Origin: Boswellia sacra
Lineage: Eukaryota > Streptophyta > Magnoliopsida > Sapindales > Burseraceae
DNA length: 64,000 bases
NCBI GenBank assembly: GCA_013180625.2
Contig: SNVD02013809.1
Location: 1-64,000 of the forward strand
Direction: 5' to 3'
How positions within the stretch are numbered: the stretch's first letter is position 1; each line of letters opens with the position of its first letter. The notes below the pieces were generated by a model. It was not told the origin of the DNA, made no database searches, and saw only the letters and a list, made by a program, of their open reading frames with translations. Positions 37,549-49,129 of this stretch are shown here, piece after piece. The position numbers and the translations under genes were made by a program.

Positions 37549-39285
37549 CTAAGTACCACTTGTTTTTGCCACTTTGACTCTACAATCAACATTCAAGGAG
37601 TAACTTTTTGGTACCCAAAAGTTCTTGGGTCCTTGGGGGTTAGTTATGATACTTTTTTGAACCCATATTTGTTTTAAATTAGGATTTCTTTTAATGGAGC
37701 AAGAATGCACATTGTGTCCTTTTCTTCCACAATAAGTACATGAATGATTAGGATTATTCCTAAAAAATGCATGAGCAAAATAATTTTTAAAATACTTTTG
37801 ATTTTTATGAGTTTTATATCCTAAGCCTCTTTTATCAAAAACACACCTTTGGTTTTGTAACATAGAATTCAAATTTTTTGTGCTTTTTGTAAAACTATCA
37901 ACAATATTTTTTAAGTCATTATTTTCCTTTTTCAAAATAGCATTTTGTTTCTCCAATTTATCAAAATCCTTTTGTTTTAAAATGTCATGTTTAGTTTTTA
38001 ATAAATGTATTTGACTTTCCAAACTTTCAAAATCTTTTTGCTTTAAAATTTCATTTTCATTTTCTAAAGCTTAATTTATTTCTACCAACTCTTCTAATTG
38101 AGATAACATGATTTTTGACTTCTTTTTGAAAGCATTGATTTTTGAATTTTGCTTATCAAACTTGCACATGTAAATTTTGGAATGCTTCAAGTAATTCATC
38201 ATATGAAAGTTTAGGATCATAGTTTAGAACACTTACCTCATCTTCACTTAAAGCCATGAAGCACATGTTTGCCACTTCGCAATCTTCTTCTTCGGTAGAG
38301 CTAGCTTCACTATCATCCCAATTTGTGGCTGTCATTGCTTTGGATTTCTTGTTTTGACTTTTGAAGTAAGGACAATCCATCTTTACATGTCCCGGTTTCT
38401 TGCACTCATAGCAAATGACTTGATCATTTTTCTTATCTTGCTTTGAGCTTTGCCCTTTGTACCCCCTTCTAGAATTCTTCTTGAATCCTTGGTTTATTCT
38501 AATCATCCTTTTTAGCTTTCTTGTAATGAATACAAGATTTTTATCATCTCCTTCATCGTCAGACTCATCATCTTCTTTTGTTTAAGATTTGAAAGCGATA
38601 TTTTTCTTTTTCTTGAAATCTTCTTCATTCTCCTTCAAGGTGATTTCATGAGTCATGAGAGAACCCATAGGTTCTTCTAATGGTAGTTTGGTGAGGTCCT
38701 TTGCTTCTTGAATTGCCGTCACCTTTGGCTCCCAAGATTTTGGTAGACACCTAGAATCTTTCTCACCATTTCAACATTAGAATAAGATTTACCAAGAGAT
38801 TTCAAACTATTAATAATATCCGTAAATCTAGTAAACATTTCAGAAATTGATTCATTCGATTTCATCTTAAAAAACTCATAACTATGAACTAGCATACTAA
38901 TTTTAGATTCTTTAACTTGACTAGTTCCTTCATGAGTTACTTCAAGTGTGTGCCATATTTCTTGTGCCGTAGAACAAGTAGATATTCTATTAAACTCATT
39001 TCTATCTAGAGCACAATATAACACATTCATAGCTTTAGCATTCAAACTCAATTTCTTTTTATCATCTTCACTAAACTCTTTAGGTTCTTTAAGCATGCAT
39101 TCCCCATTTTCAATTTTGGTAGGAACAAAAGGTCCTTCCAAAACAATAGACCACAAATCATAATCAAAAGATTTCAAGAAAATACTCATTCTAGTTTTCC
39201 AATAAGAGTAATCACTTCCATTAAAAAATGGAGGTCTAGAGATAGAAAGCCCCTCAACATATGAAGTTGAATTAAAATTTGCCAT
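37549..39285 (-). pseudogene. Copia gag (copy D)
   Basis: ATG at 39285 on the minus strand: MANFNSTSYVEGLSISRPPF, then NGSDYSYWKTRM, a copia gag N-terminus. The frame shifts near 38720 at the ILRCLP site. Next come a Lys-rich region, the CCHC zinc knuckle CYECKKPGHVKMDC (about 38385-38430), the acidic SSTEEEDCEVANMCFMALSE, a coiled coil and a second CX2CX4HX4C cluster CTYCGRKGHNVHSC (about 37720-37765). Stops lie near 38585 and 38070. The first knuckle is missing from copy C. Gag packages element RNA. Confidence 0.88.
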
Positions 39286-39326
39286 AGCTCAAAATCGGTT
39301 AAGATTTAAAAAAAATGAGCAACCTT

Positions 39327-39338
39327 GCTCTGATACCA
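39327..39338 (-). other. Primer-binding site, initiator tRNA-Met type
   Basis: TGGTATCAGAGC on the minus strand, two bases from the LTR. This is the standard copia primer site and fixes 39341-41023 as the 5' LTR. Confidence 0.95.
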
Positions 39339-39340
39339 CT

Positions 39341-41023
39341 TGTTGACCCAGGTATGACAACCCAAGAGGGGGGGTGAATTGGGTTTTATTTATCAAAACG
39401 AATTTATAAAACTTTTCTTGAAAGATAAAAATTATTTCACTTTTTCTTTTGAGAATAGAAGTGAAGAAGATGAAAATAGAAATTATCTAAGATGCAATCA
39501 AGAGAATAGCAATAATAAATAATCTCAAGTGCAAGTAAATGTAAAGAGTATAGGGATAGAGAGAGTGCAAACTCAATTTACGTGGTTCGGCAAACCTTGC
39601 CTACGTCCACGGGCTCCTAGCTCCTCCACAAGCTAGGCTTTCCACTAAGTTGTAGAATACTTTACAACTTGCTTGATGAACAACTTCACCAAGACTTTTT
39701 CCTTCAAGTCTTGATAACACCACACCAAGAGTTCTTCTTGATGAACAACCTCACCAAGGCAACTTTCTTCAACTCTTGATAACACACAACAAGAGTTCTC
39801 TTAAGGATAACTATTATCCTTTACAAGAATATCTCACTCTCACCACAATACAAGAACAAGGATAATTTTTACAACAAAAGTATAACTCTCTTCAAAGAGC
39901 AGATAAAGAATATAAAAGCTCTCTAGACTTGATATTTCTCTTGTTTTTTTTGCTTGATAAAAATGCTTCTCTTCACTTCTTGTTGAATGCATGGGAGAAG
40001 GGCTCCTTTTATAGGCAAATGAGATGAACTTAATCAAGTGAAGACACCATCTCCAAATTTTCTGCCCACCATAAAAACCGTAATTTGTCTGCCATTTTTG
40101 TCAATGTTCCGTTTGAAATTTGAAAATCTGTAAAACATAAAAGATCTGCACATTTGAATAAGCTTTCCAACGCATCAAGAACCAAGTCATTTGGATATCT
40201 GTAGCTCAAGATATAGCCAAAACACCATTCGGTGCTCATGTGACTTAATTTTTCCTCCATGTGTCAGTCCACCGACTTGAATGATAATTCTGTCAGTCTT
40301 CTGTTTGAAATTTGAATTTCTTCAAAACATAAAAGATCTTCATATTTGAATAAGATTTCCAAAACATTAAGAATCAAAGCAATTGGATATCTCTATCTTA
40401 AGATATGACCAAAACACCATTCGGTGCTTATGTGAGTTGATTTTTCTTCTCTGTGTCAGTTCACCGAATTGTATGTCAATTATGTCGGTCTTCCATTTGA
40501 AATTTGAATTTCTTCAAAACATATGAAATGTGCCCCATTAAGTCATCTTTCTAATGCCGTAAGAATCAAGTTATTTTGATTTTTCTAGCTCAAGATATGT
40601 CCAAAAGAGTATTCGGTGCTCATGTCAGCTGCTTCCATTTGTCTTTCACTTTGCATGATGATTTGGACGATCTTGCACTTAAAATTTGAATTTCTTTAAA
40701 ACATATGAAATGTTACAAATTGAGTAAGTTTTCCAAAGGCTCAAGAATCACATTATTTGGATATTTTTAGAGAAATATATGACCAATTGATAGAACATTG
40801 CTCATATATCACATTCCTTGAATCAAACCTTGTACTTAAACTTTGATGCCTTTAACATGTAGTCTTCTCCTAAGCTTCAACACTTCATTTTAATAAACCC
40901 CTTCTTGATTTTATAATTATTTCAATAATCTTATTCTTACACATAAATAAATATATTAGTAAATCTCAATGAATCAATGTGTATTGTTATCATCAAAATT
41001 ATCATATAGCCTTAGGGCTAACA
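39341..41023 (-). repeat. SIRE-like copia LTR d (5' LTR of copy D)
   Basis: TGTTGACCCAGG to GCTAACA, about 1.68 kb. It has two 65-bp units against four to five in LTR a. The five bases beyond it (TAGGG) do not match those before LTR a (TGAGG) or LTR b (ACTAG). Confidence 0.93.
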
Positions 41024-41890
41024 TAGGGTGTAGTGTCGAGTGTCAGATAATTGTCGAGTGGTGGTGTAGTGTCGAGTGTCGGATAATTGTCGAGTGGTGT
41101 AGTGTCGAGTGTCGGATGTGAATGCCTTACTTCGAAGAATAGATAAGTGTTGAGTGTCGAGTGTCAGATGTAAATGCCTTACTTCGAAGAATAGATAAGT
41201 GTCGAGTGTCGCATGGTGTAGTGTCAAGTGTCGGATATGAATGCCTTACTTTCAAGAATAGGTAAGTGTCGAGTGTCGTGTGGTGTAGTGTCGAGTGTCT
41301 GATGTGAATGTCTTACTTCGAAGAATAGATAATTGTCGAGTGTCAAGTGGTGTAGTGTCGAGTGTCGGATGTGAATGCCTTACTTCGAAGAATAGATAAG
41401 TGTCGAGTGTCGCGTGGTGTAGTGTCGAGTGTCGGATGTGAATGCCTTACTTCGAAGAATAGATAAGTGTCGAGTGTCGTGTGGTGTAGTGTCGAGTGTC
41501 TGATGTGAATGTCTTACTTCGAAGAATAGATAATTATCGAGTGTCGAGTAGTGTAGTGTCGAGTGTTGGATGTGAATGCCTTACTTCGAAGAATAGATAA
41601 TTGTCGAGTGTCGAGTAGTGTAGTGTCGAGTGTTGGATGTGAATGCCTTACTTCGAAGAATAGATAATTGTCGAGTGTCGAGTGGTGTAGTATCGAGTGT
41701 CTGATGTGAATGCCTTAATTCAAAGAATAGATAATTGTCAAGCATCGAGTGGTGTAGTGTCGAGTGTCGGATGTGAATGTCGAAGAATAGATAATTGTCG
41801 AGTGTCGAGTATCGAGTGGTGTAGTGTCGAGTGTCGGATTAATATGTCTTTGAATATAGACTGATATCGAGTGTCGGATTCACAACTCGA
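41024..41890. repeat. 67-bp minisatellite array
   Basis: About 11-12 units. The marker TGTAGTGTCGAGTG recurs at exact 67-base spacing from 41217 to 41820 (41217, 41284, 41351, 41418, 41485, 41552, 41619, 41686, 41753, 41820). Each unit also holds CTTACTTCGAAGAATAGATA and two or more GTGTCGAG sub-motifs. The left edge is irregular. The array ends near an inverted repeat, CTCGACAC-GTGG-GTGTCGAG, at 41886-41905, containing a CACGTG G-box. Confidence 0.95.
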
Positions 41891-43139
41891 CACGTGGGTG
41901 TCGAGTGTCGTCTACGTTGCGACAAAACGATTGGTTTCGTCGGTTTTCACACGCATCAAATCACAAAAATCACATTATAACACTGGATTTATCCCTAAAT
42001 AAGTTCACAAATCCGATGGAAACTCAAATCCCCAATTCAAATTCCCTAAAAAATAAATCAAATCTAGCGAATAACAATCAAATAAATCACAATTAGGGAT
42101 CCTCAGTGTCGATGGGTGCTTCTCTCTATGTCATCTTGCTTCTATCCTCAGCCGATGCTCGTGTTGGTTTGCGTTTCGAGCGGTGTCGATGGGTTTCGGT
42201 AATTTTTGACTGAAGAGGGAAATAAGGAAAAATAAGACTTTGGGAAAAAATTGAATACATAAGAGTAATTGAGTCTTTTGTCAAGAAAGTGTCTATGACA
42301 TGAAAATTTTTCAGGATGTGTCCAAATTTCAATGAGGGTCTCTAATTATGTCCATTTTTTCAATTTTTCCATATATCTAACCTTATAAATTCTCCTGAAT
42401 TGAATAATAAAATAATTAGTATTAAAGTTTTTTTTCCATTAAAATATATATTAAGATATGAGGATTAAATTATTGACAACTTTAGACATAATATAGCTTC
42501 AACTTACCCACCTATCTTATCCCAAGAGATCTTGCTATATTGTTAATCTCTATAAAAATAATAATGATAATAGAAATAGAAATAAGGGATTAAATAATTG
42601 GAAAAAGAGGGAATCAAAGAATTGCTTTGAAGAATTGGATAAAGAGGTGTGAGCGTTTACTTGATCATACGTGAAAAACACAATGTTTTGAGATTGGTAT
42701 TATTTATCTTTACTAAGTGGGTGTTTGTTTCTATCACTTAACATTTTTTTAAATTTAAAGACTTTTTAAGACTTAATTTACAACAGTTAAAAACATATTT
42801 ATTTGTTCTTTTAATATCCTTCAAAATTTAAATAGTTAATAAAATTAAACCAAAATTGTTTTTCTTTTAAATAACTAATATTATATTTATTATAATCATT
42901 TAAAAATTTAATAAAATCAAACTAAAATTCTTTTTCATTTAAATAGTTATAAAATTAAACTAAAATTATAAAAAATTATACATTTAATATTTATTAATTA
43001 TATTTTTTAGATTATTAAATTTATTTTTAACTTTTAACTAATTCTATTTATAAACATACTCCAGAGTCAAAAGGCCACTAGTCCGACTTAATAACTAGCC
43101 CACCCTCTAACCCACTGTGTCAACTCGCCCTCCAGCTAC
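41891..43139. other. AT-rich intergenic sequence
   Basis: No gene seen. The 41900-42340 part has moderate GC and resembles 5' flanking or UTR sequence, with the minisatellite motif GGTGTCGATGGGT at about 42110 and 42182. The rest is very AT-rich. A TIR-like start GGGTGTTTGTTT lies at about 42719. Confidence 0.5.
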
Positions 43140-43500
43140 GCTCTCCACCACTGAGTTACGAAAAGTTCCCATTCCCGTCAAGCAATAAGTTTTCAGGCTT
43201 CAAGTCACGGTGGTACACACCACATGCATGGCAGAGCCCAACTGTCGAAATCAGCTATTGAAAGTCCTTCTTGGCAACATCTTCCTTCAACCTCCCTTTA
43301 GCGAATTTGTTGAAGAGCTCACCGCCACACACGTATTCCATGACGAAGTAGATCTTGGTGGCCATGATTTTGAACAGCTGGACGATGTTGGGGTGTCGAA
43401 CTCTATGGAGGACAGAGATCTCGTGCGTTATGTGAGTGATAAGTCCACTCTTCATTATATTTTCCTTGTCAATAACTTTGATAGCCACACTTCGCCAAAA
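43140..43500 (-). pseudogene. CIPK (SnRK3) kinase fragment
   Basis: The minus strand reads [20 protein letters not shown] (beta3 Lys), [40 protein letters not shown] and then, after an in-frame stop near 43255, [17 protein letters not shown], the catalytic HRDLKPEN loop. This is a CBL-interacting protein kinase N-lobe and catalytic loop. The Gly-rich loop, activation segment, NAF and regulatory domains are absent. Sequence outside 43140-43500 is unrelated, so it is a truncated copy without introns. CIPKs relay Ca/CBL signals; this piece is not functional. Confidence 0.85.
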
Positions 43501-44600
43501 AATTATTGTTGGTGCCGAAAGTGGACGAAATGGCCTGATTTGAGAGATATGGTTCACAATGAGAGTTGAAAATTTGAGAGTGGCGGTTAGGTTAAGAGAT
43601 GAAGAAGAATTAGGATTGTTTTTCTAGAAGGGGTATTTATGATATTTTAATATATTAAGATGCTTTGACTGAAAAAAAATTAATCTGTTTTACTTTTGTC
43701 TAAAAATAAATGATCAAAATTCAAAACAAACGAACTTAAATTTTTAAGTCACTTAATTCCATTCAGATTCAGACTTCAACTCCAAAATAAACGGGCTCAA
43801 AATCCTATTAAATTCTTTGATCATTCTCTAATTTTATATTTTCATTTCTCCTCTTCAATTTTAATTTCAAAATAAAAACAATCTATTTTCAACCTTACCA
43901 TTCTATGATCAAAATAAAAGACAATCTATTTCGACATTACCAACCTTATAATAGAATGATAATACACTTTAAACATCATAGAATGATGATGATGCTAAAA
44001 CTTTAGCGGAAAGCATTTTCAAAACCAAGATAACGCTTAATTGTATTCGTGTAAATTCTCCATATAATATTTAATAATAATCACAATAGTTACAGGCCCC
44101 TAATTAACTATTTCTTCGCTCATCCCCTAGACTTACGACCACTCTTATCCATAAATCACCACTTGGGTTGGGATTAAATAAAAAGAAATATTTTTAATCA
44201 TTTTCTTGCCCTTACATTCCAGACCATTAATAATAAAAAAATGACCTATTTGTAACCCTAAATCAAATTTTTAAAAGGTCGCAAAATAAAATAGAAAAGC
44301 AAAGAAAATTATTAGATAAAACAGGTTTCTAGCAACTCTAATAAATTCACTCAATGAAATGATAAATTGATTCACACAAGCCTTTATACATGTACATTTA
44401 CTTTAGAACGCTACGACACTAACTTTGTTGTAACATACAATTACAAGTAATTAACAACATGAAACATACTTCTAATCAACTGCCACGGGTGGCTCACCTT
44501 CGCAAAATTTTTTAAGTGGACAAAGCGACATGTTTGATGGATCAAGTGAAAAGCATAACTTTCAGTAGTTTTGACCGTTTCCTACTCTTGCTTAACTTTT
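43501..44600. other. AT-rich intergenic sequence
   Basis: No coding or RNA gene seen. At 43690-43800 the sequence ends with GGAGTTGAAGTCTGAATCTG-type text on the minus strand, a possible partner of the TIR-like end at about 42719. Confidence 0.4.
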
Positions 44601-44616
44601 TGTGCTGTGAGCTGAG

Positions 44617-45475
44617 ATGGCTGCAGAAGGTGAAGCTGTGGAGAAGAAGATGCCCGGTAAGGAGAAGAAGCTTAGGGCTCCGAAGGAGGAGAAGCCCAAG
44701 GCCCCTGCTTATCCTCCTTATTTTTAGATGATCGAGGAAGCACTTTTGGCTCTCGATGAGAAGAGTGGTTCCAGCACGTACGCTATCGCATGGAAGGGAA
44801 GCACATGTTGGGGATGCAATACAAACTCAGAACAGAATTTGAGAGAAAATTAACTTGTATTCACAGAGAAAATTCATATATAAGAATTACACAAAAAACT
44901 CTCCTAAAACTTTCCTGGAGCTCTTCTGACTCTCGAATTCCTAAACTCTCTGGTTTAGTTTCTCTCGGGGATACAAATGACTCTGCAGGACGTCCTCTTA
45001 TTTATAGGAGGAGTCTGCATGAATTTTTAAACAAATTAAGTAGGAGGTTGGTCACCTACCTTGACTTGCTATGCACTTACCCCAAAGAGAGGTGCCTAAT
45101 TTTGACAATCTCCTGGGTAGGTAGCCTCCCTTTGACATGGGAGGGACCTTCCAGGAGCTCATCAGCACAAGGCGGTGCTGCCCTCAAATTTCAAGAAAAT
45201 TCTCTCTGTCCAGTTAAAGAATTCCACTGCTGAAGGGAAGCTCATCAAGATCAGGGCCCCTTAAAAAGCTGGGTGACGGAGTCAAGGCCATCAAAGAGAA
45301 GGTCCCAACCATCATCATGGAAAAGAAAACAAGATCCGTAACTGGTGCGAGGATCAAAGCGGAGGCATCTGTGACTGTGAACGTGACCTCGCCTGTTGTT
45401 CAAGAGGCTAAGAGAAGTAATAGTCTTGGAGCAGCCAAGGTCCCGCAGGTCATCTGTTGCTAGGACGGGCACCCT
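44617..45475 (+). pseudogene. Histone H1 pseudogene, split by a solo LTR
   Basis: ATG at 44617 (MAAEGEAVEKKMPGKEKKLR). The Lys/Ala/Pro-rich tail leads to PAYPPYF, an in-frame stop, then MIEEALLALDEKSGSSTYAI, the start of the globular winged-helix domain. After the LTR at 44806-45164 it resumes with AVLPSNFKKIL, QLKNSTAEGKLIKIRA and a degenerate Lys-rich tail. Frameshifts lie near 44790 and 45260. Linker histones bind DNA at the nucleosome dyad; this copy is dead. No intron is present, so it may be a processed copy. The right edge abuts an NLR fragment at 45476. Confidence 0.88.
44806..45164. repeat. Solo LTR (or TRIM) inside histone H1 pseudogene
   Basis: 359 bp, TGTTGGGG to CATCA. The perfect 5-bp target duplication GCACA (44801-44805, 45165-45169) marks a retroviral-type insertion. 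Removing the element and one GCACA restores the H1 codons for KHKAVLPSNF. It contains TATTTATA at about 44999. It is unrelated to the other LTRs in the window. Confidence 0.93.
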
Positions 45476-45864
45476 TGAGGTAATTCTTTGAGTTTACTAC
45501 AACAGCTAATACCTAAACTTTGTAAATTGTATAACTCACATAATGTATCAGGTAGTTTTTCTATATCATTCCCATGCAAATCAAGATATCTCAGATGGGT
45601 CATTTTTCTTATCTCTTTCGGAACTTCTTTAATAAAACTTCCCCATGTATATAAAACTAACATCCTTAAACATGTCAGCTTACCAAACAATATCGGTAGA
45701 ACATCAAATGGCAGTGAATATTGACGATCTTGATCCCTAGCAATAAACAAACTACGCATCTTTTCGGCACTTGAAATGGAGACAGGAAATGAAGCACCTT
45801 TCTTTAACATTAAATGACGAATTTTCTTATGAGAAAAGCTTTGTGAATGACTCTTCAACACCAT
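45476..45864 (-). pseudogene. CNL-type NLR leucine-rich repeat fragment
   Basis: The minus strand reads HKKIRHLMLKKGASFPVSIS, then MRSLF, LTCLRMLVLY, HLRYLDLHGNDIEKLPDTLC and ELYNLQSLGISCCSKLKELP. These are LRRs of the RGA/RPP13-like coiled-coil NLR class, intracellular immune receptors. About 130 codons are open. NB-ARC and most LRRs are missing. The fragment ends exactly where histone H1 sequence begins; its last codons (GCPS) belong to the H1 side. Confidence 0.87.
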
Positions 45865-47160
45865 TACTTCTATAGAAAAGGAGTCACTCTTACTTTGAAG
45901 TTTGTTTTGTCTTGAACTAGAAAAGAGAGAGAGAGGAATTTAATATAGGTACGTATGATATACGGCTCATCTCATGCACACTTAATAGCTCATAAATAAT
46001 TAGTAAAGTTAAAGCTGGAGTTCCCCCACAGAATAGCATAAATAGTAGTAGTGCTGATTTGTTTGTCATTAATTTTTTTTTTCTTTATTGTACAGTTTCA
46101 TTATTAATTACAGGAAAAAAGTTAATTTAAATTTCTGATGCTTTAACAAGCTTGCAAAATTTGAAAGACAAACTTCGAAAAAGTACCGTGACTACCGTCG
46201 AGCAAGTATAAAATGTTGTTTAGCAATTCTGCAGAAATCCTAATAAACCCTCTGTGCTATCAAGGCTTGAGCCTAATTCAGATAAACAGGATTGTAAATA
46301 CTTGATCAGCTCTGGTATGTTCTGTAAACAAATTGTTCAGCTAGGCCCAACCCATTGCCAGTCAACCGGGCTGGGCTTGCATGGTAGCCTGAGTTTAAGC
46401 CTTTTTTTAATGATTTCTTTTTAGTTTTTCTTTTTAATTTTCAATTTTTAGAAATCTGTACCATTTACACATGATATAAATAAATGATGATATAATATTG
46501 ACCTCGTTATAGAGTAATTTAGAAGTAAAGTGTAACTGGTGCTCTCTCTAGTATGTTGTCTGTTAGGGTTATCTTGTGGACAATAATTTAGAAGCAATTT
46601 AGGTTAACTCGGTGGATAGGAATGCGAAAAGAGTGGTCAGTCATCTGTTTTGGGTTACTTGTAACCTTTTGGTTGCGTGATTTGCTCCACGTCTCGTTTC
46701 GTCTCATTTCGTCTCATCTATGACCATCAATGAATGATAAGACTCTATATACTAATCAGTCTAATTAATTATATCCAAGAACTCCTGCTCAACTACAACA
46801 GATCTAAACAGCTGATCATACCCGCGTACCCATTCATAATGTCGCAAATATCACCTAAATATCTAATTATTTTAACAGCTCGTATTAATTTTTTTATTTA
46901 TTTATATTATATCAATTCTGTATACAAACTATACAAAATATATACAATCTATATCAATTTTATATAGAAATTTTGTAACTGTAACGTTATTATACCTTCG
47001 ATTACCTCAGTCCACAAACAGTCACATTTATTGCGTCTTAATGCTGAAACATTACCCAAAATTTCCAAACAGAACTAAACTAATTTTCCATTCTCAATCC
47101 AACAATACTAACGTAATTTGCATGCCACGATTCAAACCACAACAATTGAAAGCGTCTAAG
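45865..47160. other. AT-rich intergenic sequence
   Basis: No gene seen. CGTCTCGTTTCGTCTCATTT-like short repeats near 46690 and a long AT-rich tract at 46860-46970. Confidence 0.45.
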
Positions 47161-47530
47161 ATCTAAAAACAACTAAAAACACTCCAGATCTAAACCGTCC
47201 ATTCCATATCACCATCAGAAATCGAAACGCTTCACCGAATCAGGAGACGCAACCCGCATTCTCGCAGCATCAAAATGCTGAAACAACAACGACAAATTGC
47301 CAACATATTACAGTAATTTGCATGTCTAAGATATGAAACAACCAAATCCCACTCGAGATCTAAGCGCGTGCGTACATTCCCAATCACATCGTTTCAAGGA
47401 AACGAGACACGGAATCTTAAAAAGTAGCAAACAGAGCAAAAAAACAAAACGAATCCCGCCAGATCTGAGGCAGAATCGGAAAACAAATCAGCGAAAGCTA
47501 GTCGGAGTTTTAGTCATAGTTGTAGTTTAC

Positions 47531-47634
47531 CTTGTGCTCTGACTCGGAAGCGAGGGAGGGAGCGAGCAGGAGGAAGAGGAGGGAGGCCAGGAGAGAGAGA
47601 GAGAGAGAGAGAGGACAGCGGAGGGGGAGGACAT
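47531..47634 (-). pseudogene. First exon of a TM9SF/nonaspanin-like gene
   Basis: The minus strand ends in LLASLLFLLLAPSLASESEH K followed by donor GTAAAC. This is a signal peptide and the start of the lumenal domain typical of plant TM9SF (endomembrane family 70) proteins, where SLASES-HKY is common. A plausible ATG (47632-47634) is out of frame with this peptide because of the length of the (GA)n run at 47591-47612. UTR-like sequence lies upstream (to about 47760) and intron-like sequence downstream, with no second exon. It is a captured or relic 5' fragment; the identity rests on a short peptide. Confidence 0.55.
47591..47612. repeat. (GA)n microsatellite
   Basis: Eleven GA units, read as CT on the coding strand of the TM9SF-like exon. 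Its length decides that exon's reading frame. Confidence 0.95.
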
Positions 47635-47779
47635 GGCGAGGGAGAAGTGGAATCCTGACAGTCCGACGGTGAGATTCGCTCAGCTTCAACAAGTTTACAA
47701 GAGCAAGAGAATGGGTTCGACGAGTTATTTCCTTTCTTTGTTTTGAGAGAGGGAAGATTATGTTTTTTTTTTTTTTCAA

Positions 47780-48480
47780 TTTTTTTTGTTTTTAAGTAAA
47801 ATATTAAAGTGATGATATATTTATAACAATTTTTTATATAATATGGGTGATATTTAACCTGAGTTTAATAAAATATCACTAGGATTAATGTCCAAAATTT
47901 AAAAGTTGGTTATCATATATCTATAGCTATTTAAGTGCTCAGCAAACATTTTAAAGCTGATTCTTGAAATATTTGATCCTCTAAGGATCAATTTTGTCTT
48001 AGGTCTTAAAAATAGGAAGAAAGTAACTCTTCGAAATAAACTTAAAAATAATCTTGAATATCAAATATTAAAATTAATTTGTAAGACTCAAGACCCATAG
48101 AGTGGTGAGAGCAAAACCAGGCTACATTGAGTCCATAACCCAAATAATATCATACCATGTGAGAAATGGTGTTAGAGTTGAACCTAGCTCATACTAATAG
48201 TCAAATGATTGAGCCCATAATGTGAGCTTACATATGACTTATTTGTTTTCTTTCACTTATCATTTAATACTTAAAAGTGTTCTTAATTTTTTTATTTTTA
48301 TATTCAACATTTATTTTAAGTAACAAATCACTCACGTGAAAAAGTGAAAGTCTATCACTTTTTTTTACCCAAATGTCTGAAAAGATTAAAATATCTAAAT
48401 TACCGTTCTACATAATCAAAATTATTCCAAATTTTGAAAATGGTAGGGGAGGTCACCAGACAATCGTGGTATTCACTACT
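47780..48480. other. AT-rich intergenic sequence
   Basis: No feature supported. Confidence 0.4.
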
Positions 48481-48499
48481 AGTTCGTGTTGCAATCACG

Positions 48500-48715
48500 C
48501 ATCCAGCAATGCCTCTGGAACCACCATGACTGGCTCCGCTCGATCTACAAGGCTATCAGAGTATTTTTGGAAGATAGGATGATGTTCTTCCAATAAAAGC
48601 GGAGAAACTTTCAACCACCCGAATGTTTATGGCCTTTAACAGCCAAACGCCATCATATCTTCCAAAAAAAATTCAATATCCTTGTAGATCGAGCACAGAC
48701 AGTCATGCTGGTGTT
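48500..48715. repeat. Imperfect foldback (long hairpin)
   Basis: Arms at about 48515-48583 and 48648-48712 are imperfect complements. GCTCGATCTACAAGG in the left arm pairs with CCTTGTAGATCGAGC in the right, and ACCATGACTG with CAGTCATGCTGG. Weaker pairing extends outward. A loop of about 65 bp lies between. Probably a MITE or a small inverted duplication. Confidence 0.75.
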
Positions 48716-49129
48716 GGAGGTGTCGCCAGACGCATGGTATAATTGGCAGTGGGCAACAGTAGGTGGTGGTTGGCGATACAACTATCGTCGATTCGGATGG
48801 TTGTTCAAAATTTTTAAAATTTTTTAAATTCTTGAAAAATAAATAAATAAAATATTTTTTGAAAAAATATCTATTTAATTCATTATAATATATTTACCAC
48901 ATTAAAGAAGATATGTAATTTTATTTTAATTTTTTATTATTATTGTTATTGATATCTTAATTTAATTTTGTTAAGTATTTAAATTTTAAATAATCTAAAT
49001 TATATTAAATATTAATACTATGGGTAAACATGTCACATCAAAGCTAATTAGTCCACTTAATACTTATTTGAAAATTAAAAATAAGCATATCATTAAGTTC
49101 TTGAAATTACATGCTAATAAGTGTTAAAA

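Noticed and set aside
41018..41227. Minus-strand frame with TRHYTT repeats
   Set aside because: Translation of the 67-bp minisatellite; the period is not a multiple of three.
43060..43160. tRNA-like text (CACTGAGTTACG, TAGCTCAGTGG-like on the minus strand)
   Set aside because: No cloverleaf forms and no T-loop GTTCGA is present. It is flank of the CIPK fragment.
46734..46967. 77-codon Ile/Tyr-rich frame
   Set aside because: Low-complexity AT-rich DNA without homology.
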